DNA of 64,000 nucleotides from Petrotoga mexicana DSM 14811 (lineage in GTDB: Bacteria > Thermotogota > Thermotogae > Petrotogales > Petrotogaceae): NCBI RefSeq assembly GCF_002895565.1, contig NZ_AZRN01000021.1:1-64000 (forward strand), written 5' to 3'. Made by a program: the position numbers and the translations under genes. Below the pieces are notes generated by a model. It searched no databases and was not told the origin of the DNA. It saw only the letters and a list, made by a program, of their open reading frames with translations. Positions 1 through 8,526 of this stretch are shown one piece after another. Within the stretch, counting starts at the first letter, position 1. Each line of letters starts with the position of its first letter.

Positions 1-1448
1 TTCTTGGCAATTTTTGCGAGTGTTTCTTCTTCTTTTTGGCTTTCTTTTGTCCTTTCTGCCGCTTCTTTCGCCGCTTGACTTATTCTTTCTATCGTTTTGC
101 TTCCTTCTTCTGCAGCTTTACTCGTTTCATCTGCTTCTTCACTTAATCTTTGCGCGTCTTGGGATACACCTTGTGCCGCCTTTGCCACTTCGTCTACACC
201 TGAGGTTACTTCTTCTACGTTTCCTGCTGTTTCTTCTGTACTTGTTTGTATCTTGTCCATCTGGTCTTTGAGTTCTTCTGAGTTCTTTCTACTTTCTTGT
301 GATGAGCGTGTTAGACTTTCTGATGCGTTTTCTACTTTGTCTGATGCCTGCCTTATTGACCCCATGGATCTTCTCAATTCTTTACTCATTTCTGATAGAG
401 CGTTTGCCATCTGTCCTATTTCGTCTTTGCTTTTACTTTCAAAGTTTACCGTTAAGTCTCCTTCTTTGAATTGGTTTATCTTGTTTTTGAAGTCTAACAG
501 TGGTTTCGTTATACTCCTTATTAGATAGATAACCATGATTATCGATACTATGAAGGCTACTATGGTTAAAACGGCTGTCAAGGTTATAGCCCTGTTGTTT
601 TCTTCTATGAGTGATGGACCTAACGTGTCTTGTTGGACCTTTAATTCATTTCTTTGTTCTTCTAATAGGTTGAGTATCTCTACTCTTGCTTGTTCCATAT
701 GCCCGATTATAGGCTCCTGGGATTCTATCGCTGTGACTATTTGGTTGAATGTGTCTTTGAATTGTTCAACCATCTCTTCCATCTTGTTGAACATTTCAGT
801 TAGTTTGTCCGAGGTTAGTCCATATTGCATAATCAAAAGTTGGGAATCCAATTCATTAAAAGCATTTAAAACATTGTTTTTATCTCCAAGAGATTTGGAT
901 GAAAAATACATGGAAGATAAATTATCTATATTATCCAATATATTAAGTGAACTATCAGCGTAAAAAACGAGGGTTGAAACATTATTTTCTTGGGCTAAGG
1001 TTTTAAAGTCGGTAATACTTTGACGTAATTCATTGGATATATCTTTAAAATCTTGATTTACGAGTCTATTTTTTTCTTCGTTCAATTGAACAATTTGATT
1101 AAAATTACTTTCATACTCTCCTATCTTAGTGATTATGTTTTGCACAAGTGTAGAATCGGTAGTTTCATCTGTAAAGAAACTTTGAACAGCGTTGATATTT
1201 TGAGTAAAAGTTTCTTTTGTTTGTTCATCATAGTTAATCACATAGTCTTTGAAGGCTAAAGCAGCTTCAAAAAAGTCGTTTTCTATTTCGGAGATTTGAT
1301 TCGTTGCATCAGATAAACCTCTATAACTACCCAAACCATCGTTGGACTTTACCAAAGAAAAAATATTGAAAGAAATCGCTGCCCCAAATAAAACAAAAAT
1401 TACAACGATAATTACAATTATCCTTCCTCTCATGCTTTTGAATGACAT
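1..1448 (-). CDS. methyl-accepting chemotaxis protein (C-terminus cut off by window edge)
   Basis: Transmembrane chemoreceptor that would signal to CheA/CheW. Reading leftwards from ATG at 1448 the frame stays open to the window edge, so only the first ~480 residues are visible. It starts with a TM segment (about residues 9-28, rich in I/V/F), then a helical periplasmic sensor region, a second TM near residues 275-295, a HAMP-like linker (SITKPLLDFKNKINQFKEGD) and the start of the coiled-coil signalling domain (S/T/E/Q/A-rich, EETAGNVEEVTSGVDEVA). The hairpin tip lies outside the window. A GGGGGAG ribosome site precedes the chosen ATG. It is transcribed divergently from the E1 operon at 1727; the ligand cannot be inferred. 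Confidence 0.93.
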   Translation of the reverse strand, partial: MSFKSMRGRIIVIIVVIFVLFGAAISFNIFSLVKSNDGLGSYRGLSDATNQISEIENDFFEAALAFKDYVINYDEQTKETFTQNINAVQSFFTDETTDSTLVQNIITKIGEYESNFNQIVQLNEEKNRLVNQDFKDISNELRQSITDFKTLAQENNVSTLVFYADSSLNILDNIDNLSSMYFSSKSLGDKNNVLNAFNELDSQLLIMQYGLTSDKLTEMFNKMEEMVEQFKDTFNQIVTAIESQEPIIGHMEQARVEILNLLEEQRNELKVQQDTLGPSLIEENNRAITLTAVLTIVAFIVSIIMVIYLIRSITKPLLDFKNKINQFKEGDLTVNFESKSKDEIGQMANALSEMSKELRRSMGSIRQASDKVENASESLTRSSQESRKNSEELKDQMDKIQTSTEETAGNVEEVTSGVDEVAKAAQGVSQDAQRLSEEADETSKAAEEGSKTIERISQAAKEAAERTKESQKEEETLAKIAK

Positions 1449-1497
1449 GGTATTTCTCCCCCCTCTATTTTAATTATCTTGAAAATAATTATAATAT

Positions 1498-1617
1498 AAA
1501 ACAGTACTCAAAAGCAAATAGAAAGTTTTTAAAAATATTTCTTTTTTATTTTTAATATGTTCTAATACGAAATGAAAAATTAACAAAAAAATATGGTATA
1601 ATAGTACAGGGTATAAG
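1498..1617 (+). repeat. promoter block, copy 1 of a duplicated upstream region
   Basis: About 118 nt that recur, with one ~17-nt indel and scattered substitutions, at 4743-4843. Shared landmarks are CAAAAGCAAATA, GAAAAATTAACAA and ATGGTATAATAGTA. It holds an extended -10 (TGGTATAAT, 1594-1602). Here it precedes the first E1 operon; the second copy precedes an aldo/keto reductase. Confidence 0.8.
1594..1602 (+). promoter_or_regulatory. extended -10 promoter for E1 operon 1
   Basis: TGGTATAAT matches the extended -10 consensus TGnTATAAT. No good -35 is seen 17 nt upstream (AT-rich GAAAAA), as is common for extended -10 promoters. The start codon at 1727 is about 125 nt downstream, leaving a fairly long leader. 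Confidence 0.6.
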
Positions 1618-1726
1618 TATAGGAACATTAGAGGCAAATAAAGCTTAAAAATAATATTTTAATTTTAAAATGTATTTTTGAATTTTCAAAAACAGTGCAA
1701 AATTAATTAATCAGGAGGTGAAAAGT

Positions 1727-2725
1727 ATGTCAGAAACTGGAGAAAACTTGCTATTAGAGTTATATAGAACTATGTACAAGATTAGAACTTACGAAGAAAC
1801 ACTAGCAAAAATTTACTATGAAGGAAAGTCCCCGTTGTTCGATATTTCTGCTGGGCCAATACCAGGAGAACTTCACCTTTCTACCGGGCAAGAATCATCA
1901 GCAGCTGGTGTTTGTGCTCATTTAAAACCAGAAGACGGAGTAGTAGGAACACATAGAGCTCATAATTTTGCTATAGCTAAGGGAGTAGACCTTAAAAAGA
2001 TGACTGCAGAGATTTTTGGTAAAGCTACCGGCTTATCAGCAGGTAAAGGTGGGCATATGCACCTTTTTGATCCAAATGTCAGTTTTAGCTGTAGTGGTAT
2101 TGTAGGTGCTAGTTTTCCCCAAGGTGTAGGTATTGGTATAGCTGCAAAAATGCAAGGCAAAGATTATGTATCGGTTGCTGTAGGAGGGGAAGGTGCTGCA
2201 AATCAAGGCACATTCCATGAATCATTGAATCTTGCATCATTATGGAAATTACCTGTAATCTTTGTCATTGAGGATAACTCTTGGGGTATCTCTGTTCCTA
2301 AAGACGCATCCACTTCGGTTAGTAAAATTAGTGAAAGAGCCAAAGCCTATGGAATACCTGGGGTAAGTATAGATGGTAAAGATGTTATGGCAGTATATGA
2401 AGTTGCAAAAGAAGCTATCGATAGAGCAAGAAGAGGTGAAGGGCCCACTCTTATAGAAGTAAAAGTTTACCGTTTAAGAGGCCACTTTGAAGGTGATCCT
2501 CAACTTTATCGTCCAAAAGAAGATTTAGAAGAAGCAAAAAAGAATGATCCTGTTTTGTTTGCAGAGAACCAATTGCTTTCTAAAGGGATTGTATCCCAAG
2601 AACAATTAGAAGGGATTAAAAAAGATATAACAGATGAAATCAATGAAGCAATCGATTTCGCGAGAAATAGTCCATATCCCGAAAAAGAAGAAGCTCTACA
2701 AAACGTGTTTGCAGGAGGTGAATAG
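1727..2725 (+). CDS. TPP-dependent 2-oxoacid/acetoin dehydrogenase E1 alpha (copy 1)
   Basis: E1 alpha subunit (332 aa) of an AcoA/PdhA-type thiamine-diphosphate enzyme, which decarboxylates or cleaves a 2-oxo acid or acetoin and passes the acyl group to a lipoyl arm. Visible are the family signature PGELHLSTGQE, the GKGGHMH segment and the TPP-Mg motif region. The motif reads GEGAANQG...EDN, where the three paralogues in this window have GDG...NN, so a metal-binding Asp is replaced by Glu. The ATG at 1727 is preferred over the in-frame GTG at 1718 because AGGAGG (1713-1718) is optimally spaced from it. It is followed at once by E1 beta (1-nt gap) and a free lipoyl domain. The substrate is not determinable from sequence alone. 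Confidence 0.93.
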   Translation: MSETGENLLLELYRTMYKIRTYEETLAKIYYEGKSPLFDISAGPIPGELHLSTGQESSAAGVCAHLKPEDGVVGTHRAHNFAIAKGVDLKKMTAEIFGKATGLSAGKGGHMHLFDPNVSFSCSGIVGASFPQGVGIGIAAKMQGKDYVSVAVGGEGAANQGTFHESLNLASLWKLPVIFVIEDNSWGISVPKDASTSVSKISERAKAYGIPGVSIDGKDVMAVYEVAKEAIDRARRGEGPTLIEVKVYRLRGHFEGDPQLYRPKEDLEEAKKNDPVLFAENQLLSKGIVSQEQLEGIKKDITDEINEAIDFARNSPYPEKEEALQNVFAGGE

Positions 2726-2726
2726 T

Positions 2727-3731
2727 ATGGCCAGAAAACTTCCAATGCATAGAGCCATTTCTGAAGCTATTGCACAAGAAATGGAAAGAGATCCCTCTGT
2801 TTTTGTTATGGGAGAAGATGTAGGTAAGTACGGCGGCATTTTTGGTGCAACAACTGGTCTATTGGATAAATTTGGTCCTGAAAGAATTAAAGATACTCCA
2901 ATTAGTGAATCCGCTTTTTTTGGAGGAGCTTTGGGAGCAGCTTCAAAAGGAATGCGCCCTATTGCAGAATTAATGTTTGTAGATTTCTTTGGTGTCGCAA
3001 TGGATCAAATTTACAACCATATTGCCAAAGTTCATTATATGTCCAATGGAAACGTGAAACTTCCTTTAGTGATAACTACCGCAATCGGTGGAGGATACAA
3101 CGATGCCGCACAGCATTCACAAACTTTGTACTCTATTTTTGCGCATGTTCCTGGTTTGAAAGTTGTAATTCCTTCTAATGCTTATGATGCTAAAGGTTTA
3201 ATGATTTCGGCTATAAGGGATGACAATCCAGTAATGTACTTTTTCCATAAAGGACTTTTAGGAATTGGTTGGATGCCTTCTCCGGAAGAAGCAGCAACAG
3301 AAGTCCCCGAGGAACCCTACTCAATCCCTATTGGACAAGCTAAAGTAATTCGCGAAGGTAAAGATATTACTGTGGTTAGCGTAGCAAAAACTTTGTATGA
3401 GGCTAAAAAAGCGGCAGAAGAACTTGAAAATGAAGGAATAGATGTGGAAATTATAGATTTAAGATCATTAGTACCTTTAGACAAGAAAACAGTAGTAGAA
3501 TCAGTCAAGAAAACGGGTAGATTATTAGTGGTTGACGAAGATTACTTGAGTTATGGAATGAGTGGTGAAATAATAGCTTCGGTCTCGGAAGAAATTGGAG
3601 ATCAATTAAAGGCTCTTCCTAGAAGAATTGCTTTCCCTGATGTACCTATTCCATACAGCCGTGTACTGGAACAATTTACTTTGCCTAGTGCTGACAAAAT
3701 CATCTCAACTTGCAAACAAATGATAAAGTAG
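2727..3731 (+). CDS. 2-oxoacid/acetoin dehydrogenase E1 beta (copy 1)
   Basis: Beta subunit (334 aa) of the E1 heterotetramer, with transketolase pyrimidine-binding domain (GEDVGKYGGIFG, SESAFFGGALGAA) and C-terminal transketolase domain (DLRSLVPLDKKTV). It begins at ATG 2727 (MARKLPMHRA), one base after the alpha stop, with its ribosome site (GGAGGTG) inside the end of the alpha gene. A longer frame upstream overlaps alpha and is not used. Gene order alpha-beta-lipoyl indicates one transcript. It resembles AcoB/PdhB in length and motifs. Confidence 0.93.
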   Translation: MARKLPMHRAISEAIAQEMERDPSVFVMGEDVGKYGGIFGATTGLLDKFGPERIKDTPISESAFFGGALGAASKGMRPIAELMFVDFFGVAMDQIYNHIAKVHYMSNGNVKLPLVITTAIGGGYNDAAQHSQTLYSIFAHVPGLKVVIPSNAYDAKGLMISAIRDDNPVMYFFHKGLLGIGWMPSPEEAATEVPEEPYSIPIGQAKVIREGKDITVVSVAKTLYEAKKAAEELENEGIDVEIIDLRSLVPLDKKTVVESVKKTGRLLVVDEDYLSYGMSGEIIASVSEEIGDQLKALPRRIAFPDVPIPYSRVLEQFTLPSADKIISTCKQMIK

Positions 3732-3739
3732 GTGAAAAA

Positions 3740-3973
3740 ATGAGTGTAGAAATTAAGGTTCCAAAAATCAGTGAAGAAGGAAAATCTGGAGTTATTATAA
3801 GATGGTACAGAAATGAAGGGGATCAAGTTAAAGAAGGCGAAGAAATCTGTGAAGTTATGATCGAAAAAACAACACTTAGAATTACTGCCCCTTCTTCAGG
3901 AACGCTTAAAATTGTGAAAAAAGATAACGATGAAATTGAGGAAGAGGAAGTCATAGGTTTTATAGAAAGCTGA
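3740..3973 (+). CDS. stand-alone lipoyl-domain protein A
   Basis: A 77-aa protein that is nothing but one lipoyl/biotinyl-attachment domain. The beta-hairpin lysine is K43 in MIEKTTLRI; this position carries lipoate in E2 proteins (DKA-type turn), and the biotin signature MKM is absent. The domain ends with the usual APSSG...KKDNDEIEEEE repeat strand. Start is ATG 3740 (MSVEIKVPK), downstream of a GGTG ribosome site overlapping the E1 beta stop. As third gene of the E1 operon it probably replaces the lipoyl domain that is missing from the E2 at 7705. Two homologues are at 9243 and 19027. Lipoylation itself is inferred. Confidence 0.9.
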   Translation: MSVEIKVPKISEEGKSGVIIRWYRNEGDQVKEGEEICEVMIEKTTLRITAPSSGTLKIVKKDNDEIEEEEVIGFIES

Positions 3974-3980
3974 AAAGTTT

Positions 3981-4008
3981 AAAGTCTGGCTAATTGCCAG
4001 ACTTTTTT
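3981..4008. terminator. rho-independent terminator after lipoyl protein A
   Basis: Stem AAAGTCTGGC / GCCAGACTTT with a 5-nt loop, followed by a T run on the plus strand. It separates the convergent plus-strand E1 operon and the minus-strand LplA-like gene. Confidence 0.9.
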
Positions 4009-4011
4009 AAA

Positions 4012-4704
4012 TTATAGTAAATTATGATTTTTAAAAGCTGATTTTATGAGTACTTTTACTTTTTCCATATCTAAATCTTTTCGAAAATCAATCAAATTTG
4101 CTACTGGCGAACGAATACTTTTAATATAATTAGGTGATTCTTTAGGATATTCTTCTTTCCACTTGATAATCCTGTTTAATTCTTCTAGGTCAGAATTAAC
4201 AAGCAAACTAAAATGAAGAAAAAATTTTTCATTCGTAATAGTAGCAGCTGAACCAGAAATTTTTTTCCCTTCTATATATATACTGTTTCTTTCGTCTACA
4301 GTTATATCCTGTGCAATAAAGCTTTTGAGGATCTTGGCAACGATTCCTATAATACCCTTAGCTTCATCTAAAAAGTAATTAGAGAATAAAACATCCTCTT
4401 TTCTTTTGCAAAAAGTAACATTTAAATTCCCTAAATCATGATAAACCGTACCACCTGCTGTTAATCTTCGTATAATTGGAATATTTTTTCCATTTAGATA
4501 GTCAATATTTATTTCTAAAGCCTCTTCCTGAAATCTACCAATTACTACACAAGGAGTATTTTGCCATAGCATTAAAATACCATCACTATTGAGAGGTTCC
4601 TTCAAAATATTTTCTTCAATTTGAAAGTTTTGATAAGGATTTGTACAATTATTCTCTAAAAGGCTAAATTTAAATTTACGACTCATATCTCTAATTAATT
4701 TCAA
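4012..4704 (-). CDS. lplA: lipoate-protein ligase A / octanoyltransferase family protein
   Basis: BPL/LplA/LipB-fold protein (230 aa) that should attach lipoate or octanoate to lipoyl lysines. Visible are the lipoate-site motif RRLTAGGTVYHDLGNLNVTF and the catalytic lysine in GKKISGSAA. The protein ends after this catalytic domain, so the C-terminal accessory domain of full-length LplA (about 330 aa) is absent. It could therefore need a partner, or act as a LipM/LipL-type transferase. The TTG at 4704 follows a GGGGG site closely; an in-frame ATG at 4686 (6 codons later) is an alternative start. It faces the lipoyl-protein gene whose product is a likely substrate. Confidence 0.88.
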   Translation of the reverse strand: MKLIRDMSRKFKFSLLENNCTNPYQNFQIEENILKEPLNSDGILMLWQNTPCVVIGRFQEEALEINIDYLNGKNIPIIRRLTAGGTVYHDLGNLNVTFCKRKEDVLFSNYFLDEAKGIIGIVAKILKSFIAQDITVDERNSIYIEGKKISGSAATITNEKFFLHFSLLVNSDLEELNRIIKWKEEYPKESPNYIKSIRSPVANLIDFRKDLDMEKVKVLIKSAFKNHNLL

Positions 4705-4742
4705 GTGCCCCCTTTATTTTTAATTAAATTAATTATACAATA

Positions 4743-4843
4743 AAACAACACACAAAAGCAAATAAAAAGTTTATAGAAATATTTCTTTCTAATGCAAAAT
4801 GAAAAATTAACAATAAGATATGGTATAATAGTATAGGGTATAA
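4743..4843 (+). repeat. promoter block, copy 2 of the duplicated upstream region
   Basis: Homologous to 1498-1617 over about 100 nt, ending in ATGGTATAATAGTATAGGGTATAA. It lies directly upstream of the aldo/keto reductase at 4869. Confidence 0.8.
4821..4829 (+). promoter_or_regulatory. extended -10 promoter for aldo/keto reductase
   Basis: TGGTATAAT, identical in sequence and context to the promoter at 1594-1602, about 40 nt upstream of the start codon. Confidence 0.6.
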
Positions 4844-4868
4844 TTAAAGAAGAAAGAGGAGGTAGATT

Positions 4869-5837
4869 ATGCAATATAACAATCTTGGTAAAGCGGGTAT
4901 AAAAGTAAGTGAAATTTCATTTGGATCTTGGTTAACTTTTGGAAATCAATTAGACACAGAAGGGGTCAAATCATGTTTACGTACAGCTTATGAAAACGGC
5001 GTTAACTTTTTTGACAACGCAGAAGCCTATGCTAATGGGCTTTCTGAATCTTTAATGGGAATGGCAATAAAAGAGTATAGAAGAGAAGACCTAGTAATTT
5101 CTACAAAAATATTCTGGGGTGGAAAAGGCCCAAACGATAAAGGGGTATCAAGGAAACATCTTTTAGAAGGAACATGGAACTCTCTAAAAAGGTTACAAGT
5201 TGATTATGTCGACCTTATATTTTGCCATAGACCAGATCCTACAACGCCCATTGAAGAAACAGTATTCGCAATGGATTATATAATAAGAAACGGCTTAGCT
5301 TTTTATTGGGGCACTTCCGAGTGGAGTGCGGAGCAACTGGAAGAAGCTTATCTAATAGCGGATAAAAGAAATCTTATCCCTCCCACAATGGAACAACCTC
5401 AATACAACATGTTTGTTAGAAATAAAGTTGAGAAAGAATTTAAACCTCTTTATGATAAATATGGATTGGGATTAACTACGTGGAGTCCATTGGCCAGCGG
5501 GGTATTAACTGGAAAGTACAACGAAGGAATTCCTCAAGATAGTAGACTTGCAAAATTTGAAAATTTACGAAACGAGTTCGAAAAAGGCGGACTATTATCT
5601 CAAGAAAATATCGAAAAGGTCAGAAAATTGACAAAAATAGCCAATGATTTAGGTGCAACGATGGCTCAGCTTGCCCTCGCCTGGATATTGAAAAATCCAA
5701 ACGTTAGTACCGTAATAACTGGAGCAAGTAGACCAGAACAAGTGAAAGAAAATGTAAAAGCTTCCGAGATAAAAGAAAAACTTACAGATAGCGTCATGGA
5801 GGAAATTGAAAAAATTCTAAGCAATAAACCACAATAA
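4869..5837 (+). CDS. aldo/keto reductase (Kv-beta-like)
   Basis: NADPH-dependent aldehyde/ketone reductase of 322 aa with a TIM-barrel layout. The catalytic tetrad is visible: Asp and Tyr in [11 protein letters not shown], Lys in ISTKIFW and His in LIFCHRPD. C-terminal coenzyme-loop motif [11 protein letters not shown] is also present. The sequence resembles the K+-channel-beta/YghZ branch of AKRs. A GAGGAGG ribosome site precedes the ATG. It shares its promoter block with the first E1 operon, so co-expression is plausible; one could imagine it reducing aldehydes or diketones related to acetoin, but nothing in the sequence fixes the substrate. Confidence 0.9.
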   Translation: MQYNNLGKAGIKVSEISFGSWLTFGNQLDTEGVKSCLRTAYENGVNFFDNAEAYANGLSESLMGMAIKEYRREDLVISTKIFWGGKGPNDKGVSRKHLLEGTWNSLKRLQVDYVDLIFCHRPDPTTPIEETVFAMDYIIRNGLAFYWGTSEWSAEQLEEAYLIADKRNLIPPTMEQPQYNMFVRNKVEKEFKPLYDKYGLGLTTWSPLASGVLTGKYNEGIPQDSRLAKFENLRNEFEKGGLLSQENIEKVRKLTKIANDLGATMAQLALAWILKNPNVSTVITGASRPEQVKENVKASEIKEKLTDSVMEEIEKILSNKPQ

Positions 5838-5850
5838 AAATGATCAAAAT

Positions 5851-5876
5851 CCCACCGATTCGGTGGGATCTTTTTT
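5851..5876. terminator. terminator between aldo/keto reductase and lipA
   Basis: CCCACCG ATT CGGTGGG hairpin followed by ATC and six T; on the minus strand it is followed by ATTTTGAT. It probably serves both convergent genes. Confidence 0.88.
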
Positions 5877-6732
5877 AATTTTCTTTAGCTTTTAAGTAAG
5901 CCTCTTCAGCACGATATGAGCTTCTTACCAACGGACCAGATGCAACAAATTTAAACCCAAGTGAATATCCAATTTCTTCATATCTTTTAAATTTTTCGGG
6001 GGTAACGTATTCAACAACTTCAACCTGTTTCGTAGAAGGCCTTAAATATTGACCTAAGGTCATTATATCGCAGTCGACTTCCCTTAAGTCCTTCATAACC
6101 TTTACGACATCTTCTTCTTGTTCTCCAAAACCTAACATTATCCCTGATTTAGTAACTAAAGAGGGATTTATTTCTTTTGCTTTTCTCAAAACATCCAAAG
6201 ACCTTTTATAAATAGCTTTGGGTCTAATTCTTGAATAGAACTCAGGGATAGTTTCTATATTATGGCCAAAAACTTCAGGAGATGCTTCAGCAACGATTCT
6301 AATAGATTCTTCAACCCCTAAAAAGTCTGGAACTAAAACCTCTACTTTAACGTTTCCAGGCAATTTTTTTATTTCGCTGATGACTTGGGCAAAATGAGAC
6401 GCTCCTCCATCAGGCAAATCATCACGGGTAACAGAAGTAACAACTGCAAATTTCAACCCCAACTTTTCTACCGCTTGAGCCAATCTTTTCGGTTCATCCT
6501 TATCCAAAGGTAAAGGTTTACCTTTTGGTACAGAACAATACCTGCATCCTCTAGTACATATATTACCCATTATCATGAATGTTGCGGTTTTTTTAGCAAA
6601 ACACTCCCCAATATTTGGGCAATCAGCGCTTTGGCAAACTGTATTAAGTGAATAATCCTCAATAAAATCTCGAATTTCTTCAAACTTTTCGGTGGAAATA
6701 CTTACTTTCAACCATTCTGCATTCTTCATCAT
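5875..6732 (-). CDS. lipA: lipoyl synthase
   Basis: Radical-SAM enzyme (285 aa) that inserts two sulfurs into protein-bound octanoate to make lipoate. The auxiliary-cluster motif [12 protein letters not shown], the radical-SAM motif CTRGCRYC and the C-terminal RSSYRAEE are all present. Start is ATG 6732 ([10 protein letters not shown]) with GGAG five nt upstream; the longer frame that begins at 6810 lies inside lipB. The gene overlaps the end of lipB by 53 nt, which suggests translational coupling. It supplies the cofactor for the lipoyl-domain proteins around it. Confidence 0.97.
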   Translation of the reverse strand: MMKNAEWLKVSISTEKFEEIRDFIEDYSLNTVCQSADCPNIGECFAKKTATFMIMGNICTRGCRYCSVPKGKPLPLDKDEPKRLAQAVEKLGLKFAVVTSVTRDDLPDGGASHFAQVISEIKKLPGNVKVEVLVPDFLGVEESIRIVAEASPEVFGHNIETIPEFYSRIRPKAIYKRSLDVLRKAKEINPSLVTKSGIMLGFGEQEEDVVKVMKDLREVDCDIMTLGQYLRPSTKQVEVVEYVTPEKFKRYEEIGYSLGFKFVASGPLVRSSYRAEEAYLKAKEN

Positions 6733-7390
6733 TTTCACTCCTATCATAGGTAAATTTAATATCAAATATTTCTTCTGTTTTCTGAATAACCTTTGTTTTA
6801 ACCTCTTCAATATCTTCTTTTATACCTAATTTTTCTAGAGAGGTTACACCGTACTCTCTTATCCCACACGGAACAATATTCTCAAAATACGACAGGTCGG
6901 TATTAACGTTGAAAGCTAAGCCATGCCACGTAATAAAATGATCAATCGAAAGTCCCATTGCACAGATTTTCTTATCTTCAACCCATACCCCTCTATATTT
7001 TGAATGTGGAATTCTCTCTCCTATGATGTTGTAGTCTTTTAAAACTTTTATTATAATTTCCTCTAAATTATAAGCCAACTGCCCAATATCAGTAGGCCAT
7101 TTTCTAAGATTAAGAATAGGATAGATAACTAATTGCCCAGGGCCATGAAAAGTGATATTTCCTCCTCTTTCTACTTCATATATTTCCGCAATTTTTTTTA
7201 TTTCATCGACATTTTTTTTTAGATTTTCATATCCTCCTCCTCTTCCAATAGTGTACACTGGTGGATGAGATAATAGTATCATAATTCCATCAGCTAAGCC
7301 ATTTCGGACAATTTTCATAGCTTGTTGTTGAATTTCTTTACCTTTCAAATATTTAACTTCATTGTAATTCCATACCAACCCTCTTCTCAT
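6680..7390 (-). CDS. lipB: octanoyl-[ACP]:protein octanoyltransferase
   Basis: Moves octanoate from acyl carrier protein to lipoyl-domain lysines, the first step of lipoate synthesis (236 aa). Motifs: RGGNITFHGPGQLVIYPI, catalytic Lys in KKICAMG, catalytic Cys in VPCGIREYGVTSL. The ATG at 7390 is preceded by GGAG. It forms a two-gene lipB-lipA operon. The last ~17 codons run into lipA in another frame, so the C-terminus is slightly longer than needed for the fold. Confidence 0.96.
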   Translation of the reverse strand: MRRGLVWNYNEVKYLKGKEIQQQAMKIVRNGLADGIMILLSHPPVYTIGRGGGYENLKKNVDEIKKIAEIYEVERGGNITFHGPGQLVIYPILNLRKWPTDIGQLAYNLEEIIIKVLKDYNIIGERIPHSKYRGVWVEDKKICAMGLSIDHFITWHGLAFNVNTDLSYFENIVPCGIREYGVTSLEKLGIKEDIEEVKTKVIQKTEEIFDIKFTYDRSENDEECRMVESKYFHRKV

Positions 7391-7704
7391 CTTATCTAAC
7401 TCCTTAAACTAATATTGAATTCTTTACTAATATTATAACAGATTAATTAAAAATATGAAAAGAGAAATTTATCACAAGATTAAGCAATTACGAGCAAACG
7501 TAAGAATTCATTCCCTAAACAGCCATAAACAATTGTAATCGCTTCTTAGCGCATCTAATCTCCATAGATGAAATTTTAAAAAACTAAGTAAAAAGAGTAA
7601 AATTATGTTATATTGATTTTTTTAAAAAGGATTGATTAAAGTTCGAGCTAAAAATATTTTTTTAAACTATGTACTAATAACTTTAAAAAGGAGAGGTGAA
7701 TTAT
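7391..7704. other. intergenic region between divergent lipB and E2 genes
   Basis: About 310 nt with no coding potential. On the minus strand TATAAT at 7435-7430 is a candidate -10 for lipBA. On the plus strand TGTTATATT (7606-7614) resembles an extended -10 for the E2 gene. Neither has a clear -35. No stable hairpin was seen. Confidence 0.4.
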
Positions 7705-8490
7705 ATGGACGAATTTAAAGAGATTGCTGAACAGTACGATATAGACCTTGAAAAGCTAAAAGAGGAAAAAGGTGAAATAAGCCAGGAGATTATTCAATCA
7801 TATATCAAAGAGAAATTTTATCCTAAAGTAAAATCTGAAAAAAAGTTGATAGGTATAAGAAAAATTATTTCCAAAAGACTTTATCAAAGTTATAATCAGG
7901 CTATACATGTGACTCTCAACATGGAAATAAAAATGGACAACATAATTAGTCTACGGGAAAAAATTGAAGAAAAGCCTTCGCTTACCATTCTTATGATAAA
8001 GCTTTTGGCAAATGCACTGAGGGATTTGCCTGAGTTGAACGCTACCTTTGATGGAGAAAAAGTTGTAATATATGATTCTATAAATATCGCTGTTGCCACT
8101 GATACACAAAATGGTTTAATTACACCTGTTTTAAGAGAAGTGGATAAAAAAGATATAAAAACTTTTATAGAAGAATACAATGACATAATAACCAGAGCAC
8201 GAAATAGTATGTTAAAAGAAAAAGATTTAATAGGAGCTACTTTTACCGTTACAAATTTAGGAATGTTTGGTGTTGATTCTTTCACCCCTATTATTAACCC
8301 ACCTCAAGTTGCAATATTAGGAATAAATAGAATAAAAGATTCCCTAATAATAGAAGAAGGGGAACAAAAGATAGCAAAAATAGGAACTTTATCACTTACA
8401 ATAGACCACAGAATTATCGATGGTGCTCTTGGAGCCCAGTTTTTACAAAAAGTGAAAGAGCATTTTGAACATACAGAAGATATATCTTAA
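7705..8490 (+). CDS. 2-oxoacid dehydrogenase acyltransferase (E2) core without lipoyl domain
   Basis: Acyltransferase (261 aa) that would move an acyl group from dihydrolipoyl arm to CoA. Residues ~1-35 (FKEIAEQYDIDLEKL...EISQEII) resemble a degenerate peripheral-subunit-binding domain, which in E2 proteins docks E1 or E3. The rest is the catalytic domain with active-site motif DHRIIDG. Normal E2 chains carry one to three N-terminal lipoyl domains; none is encoded here or just upstream. The ATG at 7705 is chosen over GTG 7696 on ribosome-site spacing. It is first gene of a likely operon with MBL hydrolase, lipoyl protein B and E1 pair 2. It is the only E2 in the window, so several E1s may share it. 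Confidence 0.9.
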   Translation: MDEFKEIAEQYDIDLEKLKEEKGEISQEIIQSYIKEKFYPKVKSEKKLIGIRKIISKRLYQSYNQAIHVTLNMEIKMDNIISLREKIEEKPSLTILMIKLLANALRDLPELNATFDGEKVVIYDSINIAVATDTQNGLITPVLREVDKKDIKTFIEEYNDIITRARNSMLKEKDLIGATFTVTNLGMFGVDSFTPIINPPQVAILGINRIKDSLIIEEGEQKIAKIGTLSLTIDHRIIDGALGAQFLQKVKEHFEHTEDIS

Positions 8491-8526
8491 ACATTTTGCT
8501 GAAATTCTGATAAAGAGGTTGCATAG

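Noticed and set aside
97-963. Plus-strand open frames across the first kilobase
   Set aside because: They are antisense to a chemotaxis receptor with clear TM, HAMP and coiled-coil sequence; no ribosome sites.
2634-2726. N-terminal extension of E1 beta 1
   Set aside because: Overlaps the end of E1 alpha 1; the ATG at 2727 has the ribosome site and matches family N-termini.
3740-3973. Biotin carboxyl carrier protein instead of lipoyl domain (also for 9243 and 19027)
   Set aside because: The lysine turn reads EKTT/SKIT/EKIT, not MKM; no biotin-dependent carboxylase genes nearby, while E1/E2/E3 and lipoate genes are.
6733-6810. Extended LipA N-terminus
   Set aside because: Lies inside lipB coding sequence; GGAG is placed for ATG 6732.
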